This document shows, piece by piece, positions 33,271 through 44,058 of a DNA stretch of 64,000 bases (its first letter is position 1; each line of letters opens with the position of its first letter). The position numbers and the translations under genes were made by a program. The stretch is from Isoetes taiwanensis (lineage: Eukaryota > Streptophyta > Lycopodiopsida > Isoetales > Isoetaceae): contig JAJEKV010000040.1 in assembly GCA_021234155.1 (NCBI GenBank), forward strand, positions 7,310,438-7,374,437, written 5' to 3'. Under the pieces are notes generated by a model. The model made no database searches, was not told where the DNA came from, and was given only the letters and a program-made list of their open reading frames with translations.

Positions 33271-33830
33271 GTTGATAATCCGTTTTGGATCTATCCTTTG
33301 GAGTTCTGGATATTAAAAAGGAGATAGCAAACCAATTATTCCCTAATATGAGGCCACACTCCCTAGATGTAACTTTTTAAAACCTGCATATTCAAGTTAT
33401 TAATCAAGCTGAAGGTTTGTATGTTACGCCGAGGTTTGATAGAGAAGATTGCTTAGTTTAAGTATATTCAGTTTATACAATTAGCATCTAACGGGGAAAA
33501 TTAGCGGTGCTACAACCTTGTGATTGCACAAGTGATTATTTTATTATATTTATGTAATCTATCAAGAATTTTTGGTGGAACTAGGGAGAACAGCTGGATG
33601 TGTTCGTGGCCAATGGTTTTTGCCCAAGCATAGGCTTAAGACCATGGTTAGAAAAACTATTCAAAATGCTTGCACCCCTGGTGCAGATGGAGAAACAACT
33701 TGAATATAAATATCGAATCATGGAGAACATATGGCAAGTAGGCAGTGTAAATATTTGGAGCTTAACTCTTCTCCATAATTGTATGGTTTTCCCATATCCA
33801 AAGGATTATACTTAAGGATATCTTGTAGAA
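33271..33830 (+). pseudogene. RT element C-terminal region (plus copy)
   Basis: After frame changes the sequence reads NPFWIYPL (about 33273-33300), LEIK-like residues, NLHIQVINQAEGLYVTPRFD (about 33380-33440, equivalent to the conserved FDKR segment), and later VANGFCPSIGLRPWLEKLFK followed by ML (about 33607-33672). The same order occurs in the minus-strand copy and in related algal proteins as I recall them. An A-rich tract at 33928-33950 may mark the 3' end. Confidence 0.6.
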
Positions 33831-33959
33831 GAAGGATCTAGAGATTATTACCATTACTAATATGGGAACTTTTTCTTAAAAAAAAGGATGGAATTGGAAT
33901 CGTAAAGGTTTATTGGAATTGGAAAAGCCAAAGAAAAGAAAAAAAAAAACATATAAAAG

Positions 33960-34530
33960 TGGTCGGGCCTGCATGTGTGGCGACGCGGAGTTCCGGATCC
34001 ACATGATCCGCTTAAACAAGTGATTAATCTGTGGGCATGGCCGGATTTGCCCACAGTACATGGCGATTTGCTCATATTTGCTCAATCTTGAGCGGTTCTT
34101 GGTGAAAAAGGTCATTACTTGTACTCGCTTTTCTGGATCGATGAAGGATTCGATACCACAGGTTCGGTCAGGATTTGTGATAAGGTAGAATCTGAACATA
34201 TGTTCATTGTCTATCTGAAATCTTGGATTTAGATGCTTATATTGGATGTTGTATACTCTGAGGGGTAAAGCAAATCCCAGGAAGGATTCGCCATATTTGA
34301 TTAAATAAAAAAGCTTACGTTAGAAAGACATTCGATATAGACTATAATCGGCATTGCTATAAGGTAGAAATTTCGTTTTCAATCTATCGTAGCTTGTGGT
34401 TGTCCTGATTAAACTTGGATCACGGTTTCCTTCCCGGAGCGATTACCTGATAACAAGAAGATCATGGCCCCACATGGTGGTGATGGCTTTTTCATGATTT
34501 GTCCATATTATTCGAGGCATATTAGATTCC
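33960..34530 (-). CDS. Unknown coding-like sequence, minus strand
   Basis: With one or two interruptions a minus-strand frame reads MPRIIWTNHEKAITTMWGHD (about 34523), TTTSYDRLKTKFLPYSNADY, LIKYGESFLGFALPLRVYNI, then RFYLITNPDRTCGIESFIDP and YEQIAMYCGQIRPCPQINHL, ending near 33960. The composition is clearly protein-like over some 190 residues. It lies between two convergent RT copies. I recognise no family; it may belong to the minus-strand RT element or to a separate gene. Confidence 0.45.
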
Positions 34531-35320
34531 AAATCCAGTAGTCAAATAGGTAATTTTTAAGACCATTCAATATTTAATCCTTTCTACATTCTATCTGGTT
34601 TACCCTTTTGAGGTTTAATTGTTCATAGCATATTGGCGGTTCTTCATGTTTTAGTATACACTAAATAATGAGTAATTTGCCTTGCTAGAGCATAGAAATA
34701 TCGTTGTAATGTCGGAAGATGTGGGAGAATCCAACTATATGGGTTTTGAAGAGGGCCGAAGCACAACTCAACGATAACCAGGTTGGAATGATGTATTTTG
34801 ATCATGTTTTTGCCTCTTTAAGAAATTTTCAATTAGTTCAAGGGCCTTATTATTTGTGCTTTATAATAAAAAGAGGGAAATAGATTGTTGGTATTTTGGA
34901 AATTTGGGGCTATATGTGCATAATATGATTAATCGAATGACATGCACAGTATACATTTTATTTTCATTTTGTCTTAAATACTAGTATTGGGGAATTAGTA
35001 GTTATGTTGCATGCATGATCAAGGCTAGCTCATTACTTTCTTGATTCCTCGACACTTGGAAGATAGCAAGGGGTTGTATAAAAGCATTGACACTGTCTTC
35101 CACATGCCGCTTGTACTAACACGTGTTACGTCTTGTGGCGGTGGCGGGGTTAGCTTTTCCCACTTGGATTCGAGATTTTTTATGTGAATGACTAGACCGA
35201 AATTCATCATGCAACAAAATATTGGTTATTATATGGGTTTTTATCAATGCAAATTATAAATTCCTAGATTTATTGCATTTATCATAGTATGGATCCCTTT
35301 AAGGGAAGGTTGCTTGTTAA
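34531..35320. other. AT-rich, unassigned
   Basis: No gene is supported. It lies between the unknown minus-strand frame and the TA tract at 35326. Confidence 0.4.
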
Positions 35321-35325
35321 AGCAT

Positions 35326-35450
35326 AATATATATATACATATATATATACAAAAAACCTACCTCCTACCGGAAGGTGGTATAAGATCCATAGTGTAGTAT
35401 AGGGTTGGGAGGGTCCCTATACTACATAAGGACCCTACCCACCCACTATA
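35326..35450 (-). repeat. TA tract plus structured terminal module, locus A
   Basis: A (TA)n-type tract (35326-35349) is followed by CCTACCTCCTACCGGAAGG. TGTAGTATAGGG (35393-35404) then pairs perfectly with CCCTATACTACA (35415-35426). An alternative stem, GGGTCC (35411-35416) with GGACCC (35430-35435), competes for the same bases. Read on the minus strand this lies directly downstream of the RT coding sequence ending near 35490, so it is a candidate 3' end with a (TA)n tail. Confidence 0.7.
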
Positions 35451-35489
35451 AGCAGAAATCAAACTAAAGTTTAATAAACATAACGGTTT

Positions 35490-36120
35490 AAAAGTACCTG
35501 TTAGAATTGATAATTTGGATAAGCTGTCTTTGGTGTCAAAGTTCGGACAGGAAATATCCCTCCCTAAGAGCTTTGAGGACTGTAAAATACACATCTTTTC
35601 AAGAAAGCCTTTCTTGATGAAATGATGCATGAGTAACGCAGTATATCCTTAGCAATTTAAAGTAGGATTAGTGTGCACATAAAGATGTGGCATTAATTGG
35701 GAGATAATGACATTCTTAGCCCAATGGTATGGTCTGCAACCACTAGCATCAATGTATTTGGAGATTGGAAACGGTAACTTATCTCTTTTATCATAGTTAG
35801 ATGTCTCAAAAATCCCATGAAATGGATCCAAAACATTGATGGTCATATTGAGGAAATTGGTGATTTCTACTTTTATTATCCAATCCAAAACCTTTATCCC
35901 AATATGTTGTCTCATCCTGAATCTTTAGAATGTCCAGATCATATATGGTGTCATTGTATTCATCATCATGTTCCAGCCCAAGAAATACTCCTCGATAAAA
36001 TCATTATTAAGGCTGGCGGTGTCGCCCATGTAACGATCACGTGTATGCAAAAGCAAAGAATGGCTTTGAACTTGCCTTTTTCGCCGGTTTGATTATAAAG
36101 TTGGCCCAGCCAAGCAAGGT
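35490..36120 (-). pseudogene. RT element, motif C to C terminus (minus copy)
   Basis: GIPMGFSCSPNWCNLYL (about 36160-36110) is motif B. After a frame change, RYMGDTASLNNDFIEEYF follows; here the catalytic YMDD reads YMGD (36032-36021), so the first catalytic Asp is Gly as written. FLNMTINVLDPFHGIFETSN and YDKRDKLPFPISKYIDASG (about 35850-35750) then match the FDKR segment. MHHFIKKGFLEKMCILQSSK (about 35628) corresponds to the GF-helix near the end of the protein. Confidence 0.75.
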
Positions 36121-37110
36121 ATAAATTGCACCAATTGGGACTACAAGAGAAACCCATTGGAATGCCTTTGGCCCTGCCTCCAAATTCTGTTATCCATTTG
36201 AACAAAGCAGTTACCGTAGCAAACCAAGTATTCATATTAATGAATTCATCATGTGTTATACAAGTCCAATGCTCACTTTCGAGGTTTTGAAAAGACCCAA
36301 GCGTGCTATGACATGTCCATTATCCAAAGATTTTGTAGCGAGAGAAAAGTGTTCTTATGCCTTTTTGTTTTCGTGACTTCCAAACCAAAGATATAACGTT
36401 TCCAATCACTTGGCATATGCCTTCCTCTCCTTCAAAGGGAATATTTTCGTAACATTTTGTGATATCTGCTACAAAAACATTGTTCACTTCACTAGGTAAA
36501 TTGCAAGTAACATCATAAATGGATTGTATAACCTGGCAACCTTGATCTTATTCTTTCCGGAAGAAATTAAACATGGATAATTTTTCCTCACGGATGCATG
36601 GCGATTTCCATGAGCAAGGTTCAAGCAAGTCTGCGACAACGGATGCTAAGCTAGAAAAAATAGTGTCATGTGCACTAGTAATCCATCCATGAGCTGCCCT
36701 TATGTGCTTTAAAGATACCAAATAAATAAAGGCAGTTCATTGATTTCCATACCTTTATTTCCCAAGAAACTTCGAACTTTCTCCAAAATATGGTTGATAA
36801 TATCCGTGGTGGCGCATTTGACGGTAAAAAAATCATGACTATTGAGTCTATTTAGAGCTTCATCCTTATATGCTTAGGACAGATGAATGAAGGGTTGTTA
36901 GAAGCCTTATCGATGCCAGCAACGTACACATTTTCAATCAGCCATTCCATATTGCCAACCACAATAGGATCATTGATCAAAAATTTCTTATGCTTCTGAT
37001 TTATTTTAACGAATGCTTTGGCTAGCTTATATGCTCTTTTAACAATTTCCTTCTTCACGATCCGATCGAATGCTCTTTTTATCAAAGTCTTGAATCTCAA
37101 ATGCATTGCA
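36121..37110 (-). pseudogene. Non-LTR-type reverse transcriptase, fingers and palm (minus copy)
   Basis: Reading down from 37106: IVKRAYKLAKAFVKINQKHK, then VYVAGIDKASNNPSFICPKH (the DK...FIC segment at the start of RT), NELPLFIWYLKHIRAAHGWI followed by TSAHDT (fingers, the KLHK-like segment), and VFVADITKCYENIPFEGEEG (about 36479-36420; motif A). Few lesions break it, making it the better preserved of the two copies. Homology with the plus copy is clear in motif A (VADIT[RK]CYE[SN]IP, GE[DE]GI) but the two are well diverged. Reverse transcription of element RNA is the expected role. Confidence 0.8.
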
Positions 37111-37114
37111 CATG

Positions 37115-37330
37115 AAAGAATAAATCTGTAGTCTCTTGTATTTCCTTTTCAAACTGTATCAGTGTGAAAGGCATATCAGGGATATGATTGAGGCCTGCTT
37201 TTAGCATATTCCTTAATGCATTGCTATTAATGAAGCTAAGGTCAGTGAAATGCTAATATGTCAATATCTTTACACACAAATAAACGTAGATCGGGATCGA
37301 ACATGGGCAAGGCATTGATTTTTCGGTCCT
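37115..37330 (-). pseudogene. RT element: upstream Cys / T-DLSFI domain (minus copy)
   Basis: The minus strand reads FDPDLRLFVCKDIDI (about 37302-37258) and, after a small break, TDLSFINSNALRNMLKAGLN then HIPDMPFTLIQFEKEIQETT (about 37245-37125). This is the counterpart of HVTTLSIDI...GLNHIH in the plus copy. The shared GLNHI phrase at the same position supports common ancestry. Confidence 0.6.
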
Positions 37331-37656
37331 TAAAAGCTTTTTTGGGTTTGTATATCCTCGCTTTTAAGCTCGGCCTTTGGCAAATTTCCATCCAAAAGTG
37401 GTGTTTTCAAATAAATGCTCCCCAATCTGCCCCAGAAAAATACTAGTAACTTCCTTAAATACCTGGGTAAATTTTATTTTTTCCACACATTTAGAGAAAA
37501 AATAGAAGTGCATCTAACTTCATCTGGGTCTTTTTTTTTTCTTGTTTTAAGCACAAGTCTCCCTTCAGAGCTCTTGGCGTAAAACCGCTTTGATCGTAAT
37601 ATAACATGTATTCTCATTAAATTATTTAATACAACCAGTAGAAATTAAAAAATTAT
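37331..37656. other. Unassigned
   Basis: AT-rich sequence with a T-run at 37531. It may hold further N-terminal coding sequence of the minus-strand RT element, but I cannot support a frame. Confidence 0.3.
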
Positions 37657-37830
37657 GGAGACAAAAAGTGGGTAAGACCCTTTTCAATTAAAGGCATAAA
37701 AGCCATACATGGATAGCCACAAGGGGGATGTAATATAACCATGTAAACATAATGGAGACAAAAAATGGGTAAGACCCTTTTCAATTAAAGGCATAAAAGC
37801 CATTCATGGATAGCCACAAGGGGCAGATGC
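37657..37830. repeat. 97-bp tandem duplication
   Basis: Copies start at 37657 and 37754 with GGAGACAAAAA and share GGGTAAGACCCTTTTCAATT, AAAGGCATAAAAGCCAT and CATGGATAGCCACAAGGGG. They are nearly identical, so the duplication is recent. Confidence 0.9.
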
Positions 37831-37927
37831 CTTAATAGGCACTATAGCATGCTAAAGCCAAAATTTTAAAATGAAAGTACTGCAAACAAATTCAGCAGAA
37901 TACTCGAGAACTGTCATGTACTTGGTG

Positions 37928-38383
37928 CTAAAATTGCAGTGTTGTAGGTGGAACTTCATTCAAGTGATCAACTCCATGTCTGATAGGTTTATTAACTGAC
38001 CTATCCATATTGCTGTTAAAAGCCGTATTTGTATCAGTAATTCCAGAGATGCTAGTAGCACTAGACCCACAAGCCTTCCTATATTTAGGTGGCATCACAA
38101 CTTCAAAGTCATCTTCAATTTTCTGTTTCCTTTTGGGATACTTATTGTACGAGACCTTTTCCTCCTCATTACCCAAAGAATCCATAAGAAATTTCCTTGG
38201 TTTAATTGTCTTTTCCAAGATACCAGCAGTAATGGTGTTCCCAAATTCACTTTTGAGATTTGCAGAAACATTTTCAGCAAACCTAGATGTCATCTTGATC
38301 ATAATGCCCCTTAGCTTAAGGTACCCAATAAAAGCCACAGCACCAGCTCTCATCCCTTTAGAGTTCATAAATTTGTGGAACAT
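37928..38383 (-). CDS. Unknown basic ORF, minus strand
   Basis: An open 151-codon frame: MRAGAVAFIGYLKLRGIMIK, ENVSANLKSEFGNTITAGIL, a basic patch (NKYPKRKQKIEDDFEVVMPP) and a polar Ser/Thr/Asn-rich C terminus. The basic patch resembles a nuclear-localisation signal. It lies upstream of the minus-strand RT domains on the same strand and ends where the 2.2-kb repeat begins. It could be the N-terminal part of that element or a host exon; I recognise no family. Confidence 0.45.
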   Translation of the reverse strand: MFHKFMNSKGMRAGAVAFIGYLKLRGIMIKMTSRFAENVSANLKSEFGNTITAGILEKTIKPRKFLMDSLGNEEEKVSYNKYPKRKQKIEDDFEVVMPPKYRKACGSSATSISGITDTNTAFNSNMDRSVNKPIRHGVDHLNEVPPTTLQF

Positions 38384-38412
38384 AAAAAATCTAGAAGTGC
38401 AAACGATTTATT

Positions 38413-40606
38413 GGGCTCAAAATAAGGCCATTTTTTAATTTTCTTTTTTTCAAAGGGAATCTTTTTTTGCACTCTAGAAGATTCTGGAATCTTTTTTTGC
38501 AAAAGGGCACTTTCAATTTTGGTTCAAAGAATGACTTAGGGAATGAATGATGTGGCATGTGGAGGTGATCACAAGGCTAGGTGATCATGACATGGCAAAT
38601 GATGATGATGACTTGTCAATCAACTTGGGCTTGGAAAATTCTTTCTAGCCAAAATTGCAAGTGATGTGGAGATGATGTGTGTGACACGTGGATGGTGATG
38701 TGGTAGTGACAATGATGATGTGGCAAGGTGATATATCATCTTATGGGTGCAAACTCGAAGCTTTGGAATAAATTTGGACTTTGAACATGGAAATGGAAGT
38801 ATGACATGGCATGATTAGAATGATGATGTGTATGGTGATTTGGCATATGGAATGAAGTGTATGGTGACTTGGCACATAGAATGCATCCTTCATGGGTCAA
38901 TTTTTGTGAAATGCAACTTTTTGACATTCAGTTTTGGACATTTCCCTTAGGGATTTTGCAACTTTTACCCTTTTTTTGACCATGTTGCATGAAATGTTGA
39001 CTTCTTGACCACATGCATGACCAAGTCAAGTGAAGCTTTGAACTTTTTGATGGTGATGAAGTGGCGTGAGTGGTGTGTGGCAAATGGATGATTCTTGAAG
39101 GTGTACTTTGACTAGAAAGAATTTTCAAGACCAAGTTTGACTTGGGAAGGAATTGTATGCATGGAATTCAAAGTTTAATGGGCGTTTTATGGTGGTGGAG
39201 GTATGGGAAATGTGGAATAGGAGTCAAACTGTACAAAGATGCCAAGAACACAAATGATCACATACCAAGGGATGATGCTCAAGGGTCTTCTCTCTTTTCT
39301 TTTCTTCATTTCCTTTGCTTGATTGACCTCCTTGTATCTCCTGAGTGACTTGACTCAATTGTCCTTCCCTTGTTCTTCAAATTCTTGATGTATGCTAGTG
39401 AAGCATTTCCCTATTGTCTTGCAAACCACTTCAAAGTGAGAGGATTAGTGCAAACATGTGCTCAGCTCTTCCATGCTGCCATAGCATGGCAGCATTATGC
39501 CAAACTGAAAGAAAAGGCTGGTCTACCAGCCCCTTTGACTTGTTGTTTGTACTTCATGACATCACTCCTGCTAGTTGCCAATGTGAGAATATGTTTGGCA
39601 ACTCAATGACCTGCAGATGGATTTGAAAGTGATAGATCTGGTATTATGAGTGTATATGTGAATGATGCTCTTTTCAGATGCACCTGCATGGAAACTAAAT
39701 TTCTTTAGTAGTGAAGAGCTGCAGGATGATAGTGTGGCTGCAGCTTAGGAATTTATGAGGATGTGGAGGGCCTTCAGATGTAATGAGGTCAAAACAAGGT
39801 TTAAAATGAAACGCACTTATTTAAGAAGTGCGTTTGAAAGATTCCTTCTAAAAATTTACAAAATTCTAAAATACCCCTAAAAAGGACTCTTTTTACTATC
39901 TTGTGTCTAAAGATTTATAAAACCGCTTATGAAAACAAACATTTTAGGAAGACTTAACATTAAGGAGAAGAACAACAAAGAAAAATATCTCATTTTAGAG
40001 GGGAAAAGGACCACTACGAAAGCCAAAGATTTATTATGGGGCAAACTCATATGATAAAATTAGGCGCTTTTGTATCTTATCCCTTAGAACATTTATATTG
40101 GTGCACATTTCTCCTGAGAGAAGTATTTGTCTATCTTGCTTTTTTTTGTCCTGTTTGCAAAGAAATAGGTAAACTTTTTGGGGTTGCTACTCCTCGTGAC
40201 CCCTATGGACAAACCACGCAGGTTTTCCTTCTCGTTGAACACATGTGTCTCCATAACATTTTGGGGTCCTTTGCCTTTAGTAGCGAGTTTTGAGCTGCCT
40301 AAAAGTGAAGTTAGCATGTGTGTAGAGAAAAAAAGTAAAAATAACAACTGGATTCAACTAATTTATGCTCTAACGGCCGAGAATTTAGAACTATTTTAGA
40401 ACTTTTGAACTAAAAACTAAGAAAACCGCATAAAATTATCCCTTAAGTGTGTTATTTCAACAGATTATTAAGTTAAAAAAAAACCTTTGGGAGCAAGAAA
40501 GACCCCACAAGATTTTGCACGATATAAACTTATATACCCCGACTACATATTTTATGTATATATATATTTATATACATCTTAATATATATATATATTTAAT
40601 ATATAT
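38413..40606. repeat. 2.2-kb dispersed repeat, copy 2
   Basis: Collinear with 23332-25525 and bounded by the same TA-rich right end. It retains CTG/CAG at most sites where copy 1 is altered, such as CTCAGCTC at 39463, GCTGCC at 39475, CCTGCAG at 39611 and CTGCAG at 39719. At one site near 38752 both copies look disturbed (CGGC versus CGAAGC). A frame at 39370-39609 is open but not convincing as a gene. Confidence 0.85.
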
Positions 40607-41980
40607 AGAATGGCACTTGTATACATTCCATTCTTTACTAAAAGTATGGTATTATACTTATCCAAGCCGATCATAATCCTAGTGTTCACATTTCCAAAAC
40701 TCATGTGCAAATATTCCATTCTTTTTTTTTTTCACGGCCTTCGAAAAGCAAAGGAGAGACAATTGGAGGAGAGAACCCGTGACTGCAGCCAATCATGCAA
40801 ACGTTAGCGTGAATCCCGTGAACGATGCAAGGGCCAAAGGTACATTGGGTCTCCGGGTTTATCACCGATCACCAATTGTATCCTTTTGCCCCCGGAGAAA
40901 CCATTAATCGAGAAAGAGAAATGGAATTATAACTTAAATGATTTTTCCAAATCCAATAAGCTGCAATCGGATTTGCTACTAATACAACTAACATGTTTAG
41001 TGCATTCCATGTATAAACATAGTGCATCCCGTCTATAATGATTTCTAGTTTCAAAGAATTCCAAATAATTGCCTAAGTTTAAGCCTTAGACAATGTCTTG
41101 GAAAAGAGGGCAATAAATATTTTTTCCAGGAAATACAAGCATACAAATGCAAGGAAATTCCCATATATCATAATTAGTATACTCATGAAGCATGAATCAG
41201 TTTATATCTTTTATTTTAGCCCGAGGCATGTTCATGTAATCCAAGTACATAGGTAGCATTAACCTTTAATGTAGCACTCCAAGAATGTCTCGAAGCTCCA
41301 TTGTCCAAGTATGAGAGTTCAAGGTTATTTCATTTCTTGCTTGACCTTCCCAAGGCAGATAATATCATCATAGCTAGACGCTCCATATCAGAGCGTATAA
41401 TAGCAAAAAGGTTTTAAGGCAATATATGCCTACATCCGTGTTATTATGATCAATAACAATTATTAATCACAACTCAAAACCTGAATATGCCCGACTAGTT
41501 TTGCATTTACTAGTTTAGCTTTATTGGCTATGTCATCCAGCCGAAAATCTCTTCATCTAAAGCAACAATGTAATTAATGAGTCTAGAACAATCACCCGAG
41601 AGGTTGATCCGCTCCAACTCCATTGGCATCCAAAGAAGTGGAGAGAAATATTTCGCCATGTATGCGCAATGTAAAAAGACAAAGAGAATCTATGTCGGCA
41701 TCATGCCTTAATCTCGCCTAGTCCCGAAATAACAAGCAAAACCGCACTGCCGGGTCATTTTTTATTTTTCTGTTAATAATATAGACCCGAGTACATTGGC
41801 TGAAATGCAAAAAAAAGCTCCATGTATCAAGGCACGATTAACCGGCTTTTTGCAAATGCAATTAAAGGCAAAATTTTGTTTCAATAATGCAATTTAGATA
41901 AAAGGGCAGCGGAGCTATGACAAATTCAGAGCCCCCTTGTGTATCCTTCTAGAAAAATTTAAATGCACACAAATGCTTAC

Positions 41981-42100
41981 CTCGTGACTTGTAGAACTGC
42001 GTGTATTTGCTGAATCGAAGTCATTTTTCATCAAATGTTCTAGCTCTTGAATTTCAGAAGCATCAGAGATTCTCTGAATAGGTGGATCGGCCAGCAAGGC
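41981..42100 (-). pseudogene. Exon-like sequence within tandem units
   Basis: The minus-strand frame LLADPPIQRISDASEIQELE followed by HLMKNDFDSANT ends at a donor-like GTAAGC (41980-41975). Upstream CATAG gives a possible acceptor. The same exon-like stretch occurs at 45371-45493 and at about 48775-48895 in the other units, where the end reads QFYKCR. It is acidic and helical. I cannot assign a family. Its presence suggests the units derive from a spliced gene. Confidence 0.35.
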
Positions 42101-43309
42101 TGGCTATGGCGACCCTGTAAACCTTGTATGTACCGGATTTTCAGAGGCTCGGCTTTGAAGCTGCCTTATGGCAACTCAGAGCATCACAGCGGCCATTTGG
42201 CGCCAAGATTCTGGCAGATCGGCACATCTACCATGTATACGCTTTTGCCCTAACTCGATTTCCATTCGTTTGTATTTTTTTCTTTTTAAGACAACTTGTA
42301 TCTTAATGAGTTTGTATTTTAGGCCACTAAATCAAAGGTGAACTTGGCCCCAATGTAATTAGAGGAATATCCACCCAAAACCATAGTATTTGCAACCATG
42401 AACCAAAGGACTTACGCTTTTTAAAACCGTAGTAAGCCAAATTGCATTAAAGGCCATCGTGTTGTAAATGTGTTGTGCAAAGCCCCAAATCTCTAAAAAA
42501 AAGTCTCAACCATAGCATCTCTCCACATGCACCTCTCGTACATGTGGTGAAGTAACCCAAGAAATATGCAACAAATGATGTGCATGCATTCTAGATATAG
42601 CAAAAGCAAAAGTGATATTAAAGCAAGAAGTGGCTAATGTGCAAAAGCCACATGCATGCAAGTAAAGATTGCTTTTTAAGCCATTCTTTACTAAACCATT
42701 TTTAAGTTAAGGCAAATATAATCCTAAATCCACATAGGACCATAGGTAAAATCCACCTAAAGGCAAAATATGCAATCTTAGGCTTAGAAATGTCATTATT
42801 CCATAATGTAGAGATTTCATAACTTCTACGTAGCATAAGAATTGCTAATATTTGCCAGAAATATATTTCTTGTGCCCTTTACACGATGTGGCCATTTCAA
42901 GCATGTCAAGGTCTCCATATTAGCCATAGCCATATTTTAAGCATATAGCCAAGGTCTCCATATTATTTTTCTTGCCACACTCATTGCAGTATGCAAGGCA
43001 AGGGAGGATAACAAGTCCGTCAATTACTATCATCAATTTTGTTGACCCTAGCCAAGATGTGCATGTAATGGCCAATGTCTAGGCGACCATAAATATCCAA
43101 GGAAAGTCTGCCTTAGACAAAGTCTGGACGCTATGTAAAAAGCTCCAGATACAACATAGCTCTAGTAATTTGAGCGTATGCGATAAAGGAGACTACACAG
43201 CTCTTAGTATTTTGAGCCAGTGTTGTGAGAGTACTTGACATCTCCTACAACGATATGAGCTTCACAAGTGCTGTAACTAGCTCTTGTGTTGCAAACTCTC
43301 CAACCTGTT

Positions 43310-43445
43310 ATATATATATATTTATATTATATATATATAGCATCCTACCTCCCACCGCTAGGAAGTAGGGTCCTAAAAAGAAAATTCAAGATATTGCTAG
43401 GTAGCGCAGTGGTACCTAGCATTCTCCGCTAGGACCCTACGCTAC
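43310..43445 (-). repeat. TA tract plus structured module, locus C
   Basis: A TA tract (43309-43339), then CATCCTACCTCCCACCGCTA. GTAGGGTCCTA (43365-43375) pairs perfectly with TAGGACCCTAC (43430-43440). Inside, GCTAGGTA (43396-43403) pairs with TACCTAGC (43413-43420). The sequence differs from locus A but keeps both the CCTACCTCC start and nested stems. Confidence 0.7.
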
Positions 43446-44058
43446 CGTAAATAGTTACAATGTTAAAAGATAAAAGATAAATCACATAGCAGAAATTCAT
43501 ACCTTTATGGTCCCGCCGTGTTTCAAGAAGCCCAATTTTTAATGTTCATAAACCATAGAAATCCGTCATAATTCTGTGGCTAGTACTTGTCATTTTTGAA
43601 ATGTCCCAATGCATCAGTAAATAGCAAAAAAAACAAAATAAAGTAGCAAAAGTAATAGTCAATGTAGAGAGCAAAGGCGAATGGAAAACATAATGTTCAA
43701 TAAATCACGAGGTGTACCGCGGTTCAATTAATTCAGGTGGACTCAAAAGGATAGAGTTTCATATCCTTGAATATGATAATGATGTTTCAAAGATATATAC
43801 TTTCCTTTGCCTAGGGTCTAATCTAGCCAAGTCCATACTCCTAACTTGGTCACTTAACCAAGTTAGAGAAATTTCGTCCCCGGCACTACCCCGTGCCCTA
43901 AACCAAATGAGTCCAACAAGAATACTAAATAAGCTCAATATTTGTCTGAATCTGTTCATTATTTTCACATAAACAAGTTTTTCCTTTCAACGTGCAGCTT
44001 TATTGAAAGTATATCTTTATAAAGCAAAAAGTGTAGTAGAAATAAAAAATAGTTTTAC

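Larger units (their letters stand above)
40623..44058. repeat. 3.4-kb tandem unit, copy 1
   Basis: It starts ACATTCCATTCTTTAC and contains, in order, the phrase GCAATCGGATTTGCTACTAA, a minus-strand exon-like stretch near 42.0 kb, a TA tract and structured module at 43310-43440, and a tail up to the next unit. It carries many CCG/CGG readings where copies 2 or 3 have CTG/CAG, e.g. TCTCCGGGTTTATCACCGAT at 40850. Confidence 0.85.
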
